Notes: generated from the letters alone by a model not told the origin. Positions 1 to 6,991 are shown, numbered from the stretch's first letter. The stretch: DNA of 14,638 nt from JBEKDJ01 sp050014415 (GCA_050014415.1 JBEKDJ010000100.1:1-14638), one strand, 5' to 3'. Numbers and translations are program-made.

Positions 1-2
1 TC

Positions 3-2324
3 AATCCTGATGTGCTCGGCTATATTTTTGAGAAGTATGTCAATCAGAAACAGATGGGGGCGTATTACACTAAGGAGGACATCACCGAATACATAAGCAA
101 GAACACGATTATTCCATGTCTCTTTGATGAGGCGAAGAAAAAGTGCAAGATTGCGTTCGAGGATGAACAATCCGTTTGGCGTCTGCTTGAGAGCGATCCT
201 GACCGTTACATCTACGGGGCAGTAAGAAAAGGCATTGACCTTTCACTTCCGCATGAAATCGCTATTGGTTTAGATGACGTCTCCAATAGGACCGAATGGA
301 ATAACTCTGCGTCGGAAGAATACGCACTACCGACCGAAATTTGGAGAGAAGTCGTAGCGAGAAGAAAACGATACGAGGAAATCCGTACAAAAATAGCAAA
401 TGGTGAAATTCGTGATATTAACGATCTTATCACGTATAACCTGAATATTCGCCAGTTTGCCCAGGATGTGGTCGAAAACTGCGAAGGTCCTGAACTTCTC
501 CGTGCTTTTTGGCATGCAATTGAACAAGTTTCAATACTTGATCCCACATGCGGCTCTGGAGCGTTCCTTTTTGCAGCGTTGAATATTCTGGAACCCCTCT
601 ATGAAGCATGCCTTGACCGGATGGAAATTTTTGTGGACGAATTGGCCCGCTCTGAAGAAAAACATCGACCCGAAAAATTCGGTGATTTCCGTAAAGTCCT
701 CGAACGTATTGAAAAACATCCCAACCGGAGATACTTCATTTTTAAGTCAATCATTGTAAACAATCTTTATGGCGTGGATATCATGGAGGAGGCAATAGAA
801 ATCTGCAAATTGCGCCTTTTCCTCAAACTGGTAGCACAGATAGAGAAAGTAGAAAATATTGAACCACTTCCTGATATTGATTTTAACATCCGTGCGGGAA
901 ACACGCTCGTAGGTTATGCAAGCTACGATGAGATCAGGAAGGCCGTTTTAGGCGATACCCAGGGCAAATTAGATCTCGGAAAAGATATGGATCGGATAGA
1001 TGAAAAGGCGCAAGATGTTGACCGCCTTTTTAAACTTTTCCGAGAGCAACAAACCGAACTTGGAGGTGAAGTCACTCCTACTGATAAACAAGACCTTCGA
1101 AATCGGTTGAAGGCTTTGGAGGACGAACTCAACCGCTACCTTGCTGGCGAATATGGGATCGATCCCGATAAAGAAGCCCCGTATGAGAAGTGGCTTATTT
1201 CCCATAAACCCTTTCACTGGTTCATTGAGTTCTACGGTATTATTCACAAATGGGGTGGCTTTAACGCGATCATCGGAAATCCACCCTATGTGGAGTATAA
1301 CAAGGTTAAGGAGATATATACTATTCGTGGGTTTAAGACCCAACCGTGTGATAATTTATATGCTTTTGCGTGGGAGCGGTCTCTTGGACTTGCTCGCCAC
1401 GATGGCCACGTAGGGATGATCGTTCCAGTTTCGTCCGTGTGCACAGAGGGATTTGAATCTCTTCAGAGCCTTTTGTTAGCGGGCGGGACCTCCGTGATCA
1501 GCAGTTTCAATGATCGACCTAGCAAGCTTTTCGAAGGGCTTGAACATAACCGTTTGTGCATCATACTCTTCCAAAAAGACACAGATAATCCCCGGACTTT
1601 CTCAACCACATACAACAGGTGGCAATCTGTTGAACGCCCACAATTATTTCAAAACCTGTCCTACATGGAGACAACAAGCCTGAACTTACTTGGTTCATTC
1701 GCTAAAATCGGGTCTTCTCTCGAACATTCTCTGGTTCAAAAACTGAACAAAGATAAAAACTCACTGGCCAAATATAAGGACTCAAAGGGTCGTTTTAAGA
1801 TTTTCTACACACGAAAACTTAGTCATTTCGTTCAGATCCTGGACTTTGTTCCAAACATTACTGACGATGCAGGAGGAAAGCGTGAGCCATCTGAGTTAAA
1901 ACAGATAGGTTTTAGAAAAGAGGCCGAGCGCGATGCATTCCTTGGTCTGTTGAACTCAAATCTCTTCTATTGGTTCATCACCGTTTATTCAGATTGCCGA
2001 AATCTCAACCGACGTGAAGTTGACTCAATCAGGTATGACTTTGAGAAGTCTGACCCAAAGGTTGTGGAGGACCTGAGCGAAGCAACAAAAAAACTGATGG
2101 CTGACATTCGTAGGAAATCAAAGGATTTAAAAATGACCTACCGGGACCTTGGTACGCTAACAATTCAATGCACATACCCTAAATATAGCAAATCCATAAT
2201 CAATAAGATTGATCATGTTTTTGCAAACCATTACGGTTTCACGCATGAGGAGTTGGACTTCATCATCAGTTGCGATATCAAGTACCGCATGGGACGGGAT
2301 TCTGGAGGAGAAGAGGAAGATTGA
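3..2324 (+). CDS. N6-adenine DNA methyltransferase (Eco57I/type IIG-like), 5' end cut off by window edge
   Basis: A SAM-dependent DNA adenine methyltransferase; 773 codons are visible. The frame is open to the window edge (Asn-Pro-Asp precede the GTG at 12), so the true start lies upstream. Numbering from the GTG codon at 12: a motif-X-like GAYYTKEDITEYI at about 16-28, SAM-binding motif I DPTCGSGAF at about 177-185, and catalytic motif IV NPPY at 423-426. This order (X, I, IV) is that of gamma-class N6-adenine enzymes. The C-terminal ~300 residues are probably target recognition; the segment at 660-690 (NLFYWF, DCRNLNRREV) is typical of Eco57I-like proteins. No nuclease motif is visible, but one could sit in the missing N-terminus, as in type IIG enzymes. 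The gene overlaps the next one by three bases (TTGA), suggesting an operon and translational coupling. Likely role: modification or a restriction/BREX/DISARM-like system. The methyltransferase call is firm, the system type is not. Confidence 0.9.
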   Translation, partial: NPDVLGYIFEKYVNQKQMGAYYTKEDITEYISKNTIIPCLFDEAKKKCKIAFEDEQSVWRLLESDPDRYIYGAVRKGIDLSLPHEIAIGLDDVSNRTEWNNSASEEYALPTEIWREVVARRKRYEEIRTKIANGEIRDINDLITYNLNIRQFAQDVVENCEGPELLRAFWHAIEQVSILDPTCGSGAFLFAALNILEPLYEACLDRMEIFVDELARSEEKHRPEKFGDFRKVLERIEKHPNRRYFIFKSIIVNNLYGVDIMEEAIEICKLRLFLKLVAQIEKVENIEPLPDIDFNIRAGNTLVGYASYDEIRKAVLGDTQGKLDLGKDMDRIDEKAQDVDRLFKLFREQQTELGGEVTPTDKQDLRNRLKALEDELNRYLAGEYGIDPDKEAPYEKWLISHKPFHWFIEFYGIIHKWGGFNAIIGNPPYVEYNKVKEIYTIRGFKTQPCDNLYAFAWERSLGLARHDGHVGMIVPVSSVCTEGFESLQSLLLAGGTSVISSFNDRPSKLFEGLEHNRLCIILFQKDTDNPRTFSTTYNRWQSVERPQLFQNLSYMETTSLNLLGSFAKIGSSLEHSLVQKLNKDKNSLAKYKDSKGRFKIFYTRKLSHFVQILDFVPNITDDAGGKREPSELKQIGFRKEAERDAFLGLLNSNLFYWFITVYSDCRNLNRREVDSIRYDFEKSDPKVVEDLSEATKKLMADIRRKSKDLKMTYRDLGTLTIQCTYPKYSKSIINKIDHVFANHYGFTHEELDFIISCDIKYRMGRDSGGEEED

Positions 2325-2965
2325 AACAACGGCTCAGCACGGAAATCGTAGAATTGAAGAAAGCTGATCCACAATATCCCCCGGGACTAAGGAGGTATCT
2401 CGGCGATCATGCACCGAAAAGCATTGCCGCACTGGGTAACTTGGGTATTCTTGAAGGTAAAATCCTCGGATTCTTTTCTTCAGTTAAATGCCCCGGCCAA
2501 TTGATTCTTAAGACCCACGACCTCGCGCAGCAGTTGAAGAAAGCCAACGTAACAGTCATTGGCGGCTTCCATTCCCCCATAGAAAGAGAATGTCTAAGGA
2601 TTTTACTTCGGGGCACCCAGCCCATCATCATATGCCCAGCCCGTAGCCTTGGCGGGATGCGGATAAGAGTTGAACACAAGAAAGCCATTGAAAAAGGGCG
2701 CCTGCTCTTGCTTTCACCATTTAATGAAAACCAAAGACGTAACACAGTAGAAACTGCAATGGAACGTAATCGCTTTGTGGCAGCCCTTGCTGACTCGGTT
2801 TTCGTTGCCCATGCTTCGACAAACAGCAAGATGGAAAAGTTTTGTCATGAAGTGTTGAGATTAGGCAAACCTCTATATACCTTTGAGAGTGAAGCAAATA
2901 AATTTCTTATCAATATCGGTGCAAAGCCTTTGTCTACAAATAATTTAGATTTCCTGATTTCTTAG
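2321..2965 (+). CDS. DprA/Smf-like (SLOG superfamily) Rossmann-fold protein
   Basis: A 214-residue protein related to the Rossmann core of DprA/Smf, the DNA-processing protein of natural transformation. The DprA-like pattern is an N-terminal segment around YPPGLRRYLGD, then VTVIGGFHSPIERECLRILL (the SGxAxGID...A region of DprA), then LLLLSPFNENQRRN, then MERNRFVAALADSVFVAHAS (the RNRIIAGLS...VVEA region). The core Gly-rich loop reads GGFHS instead of SGxAxG, so it diverges from housekeeping DprA and lacks the usual C-terminal winged helix. I start it at the TTG at 2321, which overlaps the methyltransferase TGA and has GGAGGAG at 2304-2310; an upstream TTG at 2270 has no clear ribosome site. 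SLOG proteins are known in nucleotide-sensing and conflict systems, so with a methyltransferase a sensor or DNA-binding role in restriction or defence is likelier than competence. Ends with TAG. Confidence 0.75.
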   Translation: MKQRLSTEIVELKKADPQYPPGLRRYLGDHAPKSIAALGNLGILEGKILGFFSSVKCPGQLILKTHDLAQQLKKANVTVIGGFHSPIERECLRILLRGTQPIIICPARSLGGMRIRVEHKKAIEKGRLLLLSPFNENQRRNTVETAMERNRFVAALADSVFVAHASTNSKMEKFCHEVLRLGKPLYTFESEANKFLINIGAKPLSTNNLDFLIS

Positions 2966-2971
2966 GGTGGA

Positions 2972-3118
2972 TTGATCTTGCTTGATTTGGGAGAACCAAC
3001 GAATCCAGAGAACGGAAATTCTTACAGAACGCAATTTCTAATTGAGGAATGGAAGAAAGTTATTGAGACCCAGATTTACTTCAATGGACCGAAGTGTTTG
3101 ACTTTACATAATAGCTAA
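2972..3118 (+). pseudogene. short ORF, possible 5' remnant of a truncated gene
   Basis: A 48-codon ORF beginning at TTG 2972, just after the DprA-like gene, with GGGTGG immediately upstream as a weak ribosome site. The middle (GNSYRTQFLIEEWKKVIETQ) is protein-like and resembles the cytoplasmic lead-in of small membrane proteins. The last ten residues and the TAA look unrelated, as if the gene had been cut. It converges with the transmembrane effector gene ending at 3133. It may mark the junction where the cyclase module joined the methyltransferase island. It could also be chance coding or a tiny intact gene; evidence is thin. Confidence 0.3.
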
Positions 3119-3132
3119 ACACAGCCCTTGCT

Positions 3133-3639
3133 TTATAAGAAATTAAGGCTCAATAGGATTCCACCCCACAAGATAAGGCTTGCAATAAGGTTGTTCAATC
3201 CCTTCCTTACGGAAGTGAATTTCTTGTATGCCACCGTTGATACGATGTGGGTTTGATTTATAAGCTCTTCCTCAATGCTTTCTTCATCAAGGCTTTTCAT
3301 CTTCTGTCTAAAGATATCAAGGCTCAGATTTTGTATCGTCCCGAAATAGAACATCGAAGGTTTTTTTGCATTGAGCGAAGGCCTGATCGTCCTGAAGCAG
3401 TTTGTTATTGAGAGGATGAAGAAGAGGATAAAAAGACCGGATATTACGAAAAGGATGGATGAACTTATCCCCAATCCTTGCTTGATGAGCAGAATTTTTA
3501 TCTCAGGAGTCTTCGTCATGAGATGGGCGAACAGCCCTCCGTTAAATGCCAGAATCAAGCTGGCTTTGGTGTCGGCACTAACGACCCATGAGCTTGCCCT
3601 TTCAAGATTCTTATAATTGGCTTCAATTCTGATGCTCAT
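3133..3639 (-). CDS. Pycsar-type transmembrane effector (PycTM-like)
   Basis: A 168-residue membrane protein. Residues 12-41 carry the hallmark of Pycsar effectors, LERASSWVVSADTKASLILAFN, in which an (A)DTKA stretch leads into a hydrophobic helix (about 26-41). A long second helix spans about 58-80, a charged soluble segment with coiled-coil character about 83-148, and a C-terminal hydrophobic helix about 150-168. Known family behaviour: the cyclase makes cCMP or cUMP on phage infection, the effector senses it and damages the inner membrane, so the infected cell stops before phage release. The start ATG has AGGAGGAGG at its ribosome site, placed over the end of the upstream E2-like gene, whose stop is only 8 bases away, so the two are surely co-translated. 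It is the last gene of the operon. Family call strong, mechanism inferred by homology. Confidence 0.8.
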   Translation of the reverse strand: MSIRIEANYKNLERASSWVVSADTKASLILAFNGGLFAHLMTKTPEIKILLIKQGLGISSSILFVISGLFILFFILSITNCFRTIRPSLNAKKPSMFYFGTIQNLSLDIFRQKMKSLDEESIEEELINQTHIVSTVAYKKFTSVRKGLNNLIASLILWGGILLSLNFL

Positions 3640-3647
3640 AAAAATGT

Positions 3648-4244
3648 TTACCTCCTCCTTTTATTTTCTTCAAATAAGGGTTGCAGGTATGTTGGTATAT
3701 CTGGACCGCCGTGTGTTGCTACCGGTCCGGGCCAGTGGCCGGTCTCTTCCCAATACCCTTGCTTGAAAAGCCAGAGGTCCGCCCATTTGATGATATCAGC
3801 AGCCGTATCAGTTAAAGGGTTCCATGACATGCCTACAGGGTCTTTGGGGTCAAAAAGGCACATGCTCAGATCCCGGAAAATGTGAGGCGATTTGAATATT
3901 GGCGGTATGGGAAATGCCCTCGGAGGCAATATTGGGTAGTAACTAATCTTTGGTTCCTCTCTCGGATAATGTACTCTTATCAGGCTGGAAATGGTGGGAG
4001 TTTTGATAAATCCCTCCCAGTAAGGTTCACCGAACGTTGCCCATTTCAACTCAAACCTGTCTCCGAAGCTTTGGTTAACAGCGTTGATCTCAAACCGGAG
4101 CTTTTCCTTATCGCAATACCAGGGCAGAAGGCCAAGGACGCTGTCATTCGCTGGCCCAAACCCTTGAAGGCTTAGGGGTGTATACACGCTTCCCCCGAAA
4201 GCTTTCCCCGTTCTCAACTCCCACAACATACTGTCCTTCATCAT
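3648..4244 (-). CDS. prokaryotic E2 ubiquitin-conjugating-enzyme-like protein
   Basis: A 198-residue protein that reads like bacterial E2 proteins of CBASS and related loci. Residues 64-110 fit the E2 beta-meander (FELKWATFGEPYWEGFIKT, IRVHYPREEP, YYPILPP). The catalytic block SPHIFRDLSMCLFDP (119-133) aligns without gaps to the eukaryotic HPN...ICL block, with Pro nine residues before the cysteine, making Cys129 the candidate thioester cysteine. The segment 148-180 (DIIKWADLWLFKQGYWEETGHWPGP...HGG) matches the W-rich end of prokaryotic E2s, and His178 may be functional. No E1 or JAB domain is fused or adjacent, as in short type II CBASS where a lone E2 modifies the cyclase. The ATG at 4244 overlaps the cyclase gene by 101 bases and has AGGGAGA upstream; the first ~45 residues lack E2 features, so a later start (e.g. 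GTG near 4187) is possible. This fold beside a class III cyclase is the unusual part. Confidence 0.72.
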   Translation of the reverse strand: MMKDSMLWELRTGKAFGGSVYTPLSLQGFGPANDSVLGLLPWYCDKEKLRFEINAVNQSFGDRFELKWATFGEPYWEGFIKTPTISSLIRVHYPREEPKISYYPILPPRAFPIPPIFKSPHIFRDLSMCLFDPKDPVGMSWNPLTDTAADIIKWADLWLFKQGYWEETGHWPGPVATHGGPDIPTYLQPLFEENKRRR

Positions 4245-5016
4245 TTCTCCCTACCGATAATCCTTGGTCAAGAGCTGCTGCAATCGCAGCTTTGTCAGCC
4301 AGAGCATATCCTTTCTGTTTTTCCTCAAAATCATCCCATGTCTTATTCTGAAGGCTGTAACACATTTTCCCATTTACATATTTAGGCATGAAAGCCCTCT
4401 TGATTTTCTCATTTTCGATGGTTTCGTAAACCGTTTCGCTTATGATTATTTCCTGTTCTCCGGCAGCGTCCTCAAGCTTGCTGGCATTATTGGTGCTGTT
4501 GCCAATAAGGATGGGCTCCCTTTCACCTCTGTACCCAAGCTTGCAAGCAGCGATTGTCCCATGGTCTATCCCGATTGCTATCTTTATCGGGTCGTAATCG
4601 GAAAAGAAGGGGTTTATGACTTTCTCCACGCTCGTGAGCATGGAGATTGCTGCCTCAACCGCTGAATTGATTACAGCCTTTTTCCCCTCCTTTGGTGCAC
4701 AGCAAAAGACTATGTGGTCCCTGTCTCCCTGTATGGCGACCTTGAATCCGGGAACCTTTTGTTCTTTGGCTATGGCGTTCATCTCCTGGTGGAAGGTATT
4801 GAGAATCCTAAAGATGGATTTCTTCTGCTGCTCTTCAGTCCGTTTGGTGAAATGGCAGATGTCCACAAAAAGAGTGGCAGTTTCCACCATTGCCATCTGG
4901 TTCGTCTTAAGGGCTTCGAGGTTTGGAAGCTTTTCAGGCTCGATGACCTCGATATCCCTTGGCGGAACGTCATTGTTCTTTACCCTTTCCTTGCTTTTCT
5001 CTTCATCCCAACTCAT
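4144..5016 (-). CDS. class III nucleotide cyclase, probable Pycsar cyclase (PycC-like)
   Basis: A 290-residue soluble protein with one class III cyclase homology domain, about residues 44-215. Visible motifs: TLFVDICHFTKRTE with metal-binding Asp52; AIQGDRDHIVF with the second metal Asp98; IGIDHG; and GNSTNNASKLEDAAG carrying transition-state Asn176. Lys180 stands where adenylate cyclases have Arg, and the base-selecting Lys before the GD motif is replaced (Ala94), so the product is unlikely to be ordinary cAMP. Pycsar cyclases make cCMP or cUMP, which fits the PycTM-like effector two genes downstream. No receptor or membrane domain precedes the catalytic domain. The last 75 residues form an extra tail ending VYTPKPSRVWASE, mostly encoded where the E2-like gene overlaps in another frame; the tail could be the E2 substrate, by analogy with CBASS. 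First gene of the operon, with GAAAGGAG before the ATG. Confidence 0.82.
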   Translation of the reverse strand: MSWDEEKSKERVKNNDVPPRDIEVIEPEKLPNLEALKTNQMAMVETATLFVDICHFTKRTEEQQKKSIFRILNTFHQEMNAIAKEQKVPGFKVAIQGDRDHIVFCCAPKEGKKAVINSAVEAAISMLTSVEKVINPFFSDYDPIKIAIGIDHGTIAACKLGYRGEREPILIGNSTNNASKLEDAAGEQEIIISETVYETIENEKIKRAFMPKYVNGKMCYSLQNKTWDDFEEKQKGYALADKAAIAAALDQGLSVGRNDEGQYVVGVENGESFRGKRVYTPKPSRVWASE

Positions 5017-5060
5017 AGAAATTCTCCTTTCTCAGGAATTATTTTGACATCCTTTTGTAT

Positions 5061-5078
5061 TTCCCTTAAATTAGGGAA
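5061..5078 (+). promoter_or_regulatory. palindromic operator over the -10 of the metallopeptidase promoter
   Basis: A sigma-70-like promoter reads TTGACA (5044-5049), 17 bases, TAAATT (5067-5072), pointing at the ImmA/IrrE gene 100 bases on. The -10 sits exactly in the middle of a perfect inverted repeat, TTCCCT (5061-5066) and AGGGAA (5073-5078). A repressor dimer bound here would block the promoter; the XRE protein encoded at 5665-6345 is the obvious candidate. The promoter and site are read directly from sequence, the regulator is inferred. Confidence 0.45.
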
Positions 5079-5125
5079 GAGTGTCATCAGGTTAAGCGTC
5101 TGCATCCACTTTTCCTGTCACAAAG

Positions 5126-5145
5126 TTATACGTAAGAGCGTTACA
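5126..5145 (-). promoter_or_regulatory. shared split motif, copy A (upstream of cyclase operon)
   Basis: On the minus strand this reads TGTAACGC, five bases, CGTATAA. The same 15 fixed bases with the same five-base gap recur at 6992-7011 upstream of the sigma factor gene, and I found no third copy. TATAAC at its end could serve as a -10 box for the cyclase operon, whose ATG is about 110 bases further on. The motif thus looks like an operator overlapping a promoter, or the recognition site of the locally encoded sigma factor. It also lies in the leader of the divergent metallopeptidase transcript. Confidence 0.55.
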
Positions 5146-5177
5146 AATGGCTGCTTCTTGCACTTACGGAGGGGGTC

Positions 5178-5672
5178 ATGGAGGAGCAAGCGAGAATAGG
5201 TTTTGTCAGGGAGATGGCAAGAAAAGTGCTTAAAAAATATGGCGTTACCCAGCCTGGCACGCCTGTAGAGGATATTGCCAAAGGGGAAGGGTTCAATTTG
5301 GTCTATAGGGTGTGGCCCAACAGGGTTGGGGCGCTGTTACTTAGAACGGGGAAAACTATAGGAGTAAATTCGAACCATCACCCCCACCGCCAGAGGTTCT
5401 CAATTGCCCATGAACTGGGGCATTATTTCTTGAATCACAGGCAAGATGATTACGAGAAAGGCATAACCTTGGACAACCCGCCAGTAGGGGATGATTTTTC
5501 AAAGATTCAGAATACAGAGGCGCATGAGTTTGCAAGCGAACTTCTTGTGCCCTTGCCCATAATAAAAGAAGCTTATAAGACTGTGAAGGATGTCAAAGCC
5601 CTTGCTGAGATGTTCAACGTAAGCCTTGAAGTGATGTTTATAGCATTGGAAAAACACAAGCTGCTTAAATGA
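5178..5672 (+). CDS. ImmA/IrrE-family zinc metallopeptidase (CapP-like regulator)
   Basis: A 164-residue single-domain ImmA/IrrE peptidase. The zinc site is complete: FSIAHELGHYF gives His78, Glu79 and His82, and NTEAHEFASELLVP gives the downstream Glu114. Length and layout match stand-alone ImmA proteins. Such enzymes cut an XRE-type repressor to release transcription (ImmA/ImmR, IrrE/DdrO, and CapP/CapH in CBASS loci). Here the gene faces the cyclase operon across 161 bases and its end overlaps the end of the convergent XRE gene by 8 bases, so XRE cleavage is the natural guess, coupling damage or infection sensing to expression of the cyclase system. The start ATG has a near-perfect GGAGGGGG three bases after the adenines of the leader. 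Promoter and operator are described at 5061-5078. Substrate is inferred. Confidence 0.88.
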   Translation: MEEQARIGFVREMARKVLKKYGVTQPGTPVEDIAKGEGFNLVYRVWPNRVGALLLRTGKTIGVNSNHHPHRQRFSIAHELGHYFLNHRQDDYEKGITLDNPPVGDDFSKIQNTEAHEFASELLVPLPIIKEAYKTVKDVKALAEMFNVSLEVMFIALEKHKLLK

Positions 5673-6345
5673 GGTCGGTCCTTCCTCTGCGTTCCAGCTC
5701 TGCCCTGACGCCTTCCAGAAACTCCTCCGGTACCGAAACTTCCTTTTGCTCTTTCTTAGAAGAGATATATATAAGGTCTTCCGCCGCTATCGAGATATCT
5801 TCCAGCCTTTCCTTCTCGTTTCCTTTCGCATCTGCCCGTGCATGAACCGGAATTACTCCTGCCATGGGGGAAACTTGGAGAGACATCTTAACGGCAGAGA
5901 CAAGTTCTTTCAGGTTAATTCTGAAAGTCTCCATAATGTCTGCAATCGTGCCTTTTGCAATATGCAGGGGGCTTATCTGACCTGATTCCAATTTTTCAAC
6001 AAAACCTTTATCTTTGCCAAGCCTTTCAGCTATTCTTGAAGCGCTAATGCCTGCCTCCTTGCGGATATATTGGATATGCCTACCGAAGCCTTTTACTTCG
6101 CCATAGAGCCTTTTCTTACCTTTTTCGATAGCTATGTCTTCGTAGGCCATTTTAACGGTACGGGTATATTTTTCTTCAAGCTCGGGTGGCAGCGTAATGC
6201 CCCTGCATTCGTTTTCCAAGTCTTCGATTTCTTTTTCAGAAACAGGATAAGGGATTTGTCCAGTCTTTGCGAAAAGTTTCAACCGGGCTTCAAAACTCTC
6301 CAAGTCTCGCTCGTCATCCATGCCAGAAACTTCATTCTTCTTCAT
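5665..6345 (-). CDS. XRE-family transcriptional regulator with N- and C-terminal extensions
   Basis: A 226-residue protein with one helix-turn-helix domain in the middle, about residues 87-147 (RHIQYIRKEAGISASRIAERLG, then KGFVEKLESGQISP and a trailing helix IADIMETFRINLKELVSAV). The N-terminal ~80 residues are acidic and helical with LPPELEEKYTRTV near 52-64; the C-terminal ~75 residues include a flexible Ala/Gly/Lys-rich stretch and end in EEFLEGVRAELERRGRTDLI, a probable interaction helix. It is the second gene of a sigma-factor operon, 16 bases behind the sigma gene with GAGGGGGTGAT as ribosome site, and converges with the ImmA/IrrE gene. By analogy with ImmR, DdrO and CapH it is likely a repressor inactivated by the peptidase; because it is paired with a sigma factor, its flanks could instead act as an anti-sigma device. 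Its target sites may be those at 5061-5078, 5126-5145 or 6992-7011. Confidence 0.75.
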   Translation of the reverse strand: MKKNEVSGMDDERDLESFEARLKLFAKTGQIPYPVSEKEIEDLENECRGITLPPELEEKYTRTVKMAYEDIAIEKGKKRLYGEVKGFGRHIQYIRKEAGISASRIAERLGKDKGFVEKLESGQISPLHIAKGTIADIMETFRINLKELVSAVKMSLQVSPMAGVIPVHARADAKGNEKERLEDISIAAEDLIYISSKKEQKEVSVPEEFLEGVRAELERRGRTDLI

Positions 6346-6361
6346 CCCCCATCACCCCCTC

Positions 6362-6940
6362 TTAATTGAGCCTATTAGTGCGTTTTTTTGATAATGATTC
6401 GTATATTTCCTTAAGTTTCCTTAAGGCCCTTAATTTCCTTTGCCGGACAGTTCCTTGCTCCATGCTCAAGTAGTTCGCAATTTCTGCAAGCTTAACATCA
6501 TGGGTGTGCCATTCAAGGATTTGCCTGTCGATAGGGTCGAGACAGGATAAGGCTTCACGCATTAATAACCCTGCCTTGCTTACTTCTTCTTCAGTGGAGG
6601 AGTCAGTGGGGTCAACCGCAATCCTCTCAGCGCCATGAACCATCTGTTGATAATTTATGTTTTTTCTCAACCAGTCAGTTGCGATTCTTACGGCAATTCC
6701 GAACACCCATGTACTAAATTTGGCTCCCTTTTCGACCTGATATTTTTGAACATTCATGACTACTTTGTAGAATGTTTCTTCAACAACGTCTTCGGCATCA
6801 GGTTCCAACAAATGAAACTTTCTCATGATAAAATATTTAAGGCAGGGGCCGAAGGTCTTAATGAATGCTGATTGGGTAGCTTCGTTGCCCTGCTTTAAAC
6901 CTTTGATAAGTTCTTCATCATTAAGGCTGCTTTCGGACAC
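6362..6940 (-). CDS. ECF-type sigma-70 family RNA polymerase sigma factor
   Basis: A 192-residue sigma factor with the two-domain ECF layout. Region 2 spans about 20-95 (FIMRKFHLLEPDAEDVVEETFYKV, then KFSTWVFGIAVRIATDWLRK, the -10 recognition part) and region 4 about 125-182 (LDPIDRQILEWHTHDVKLAEIANYL, then GTVRQRKLRALRKLKEIY, the -35-binding helix-turn-helix). It starts at GTG 6940, with AGAGG about 10 bases upstream. It is the first gene of an operon with the XRE regulator; no classical anti-sigma gene is adjacent. The shared motif at 6992-7011 stands 52 bases upstream of its start, suggesting self-control and co-regulation with the cyclase operon. A bacterial sigma factor has no partner polymerase in archaea, so it argues that this part of the window is bacterial. 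Confidence 0.88.
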   Translation of the reverse strand: MSESSLNDEELIKGLKQGNEATQSAFIKTFGPCLKYFIMRKFHLLEPDAEDVVEETFYKVVMNVQKYQVEKGAKFSTWVFGIAVRIATDWLRKNINYQQMVHGAERIAVDPTDSSTEEEVSKAGLLMREALSCLDPIDRQILEWHTHDVKLAEIANYLSMEQGTVRQRKLRALRKLKEIYESLSKKRTNRLN

Positions 6941-6991
6941 CTTAAGCTAACCTCTTTAAGTCTATGGTGAGGCGTCTTTCCTTTCGTTCAT

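Noticed and set aside
5126..5145. Reading TGTAAC and CGTA as a classical ECF -35/-10 pair
   Set aside because: Only about 7 bases separate the two parts; ECF promoters need about 16.
4714..5199. 161-codon plus-strand ORF opposite the cyclase gene
   Set aside because: Antisense shadow of a cyclase with intact catalytic motifs; it also runs through the divergent promoter region.
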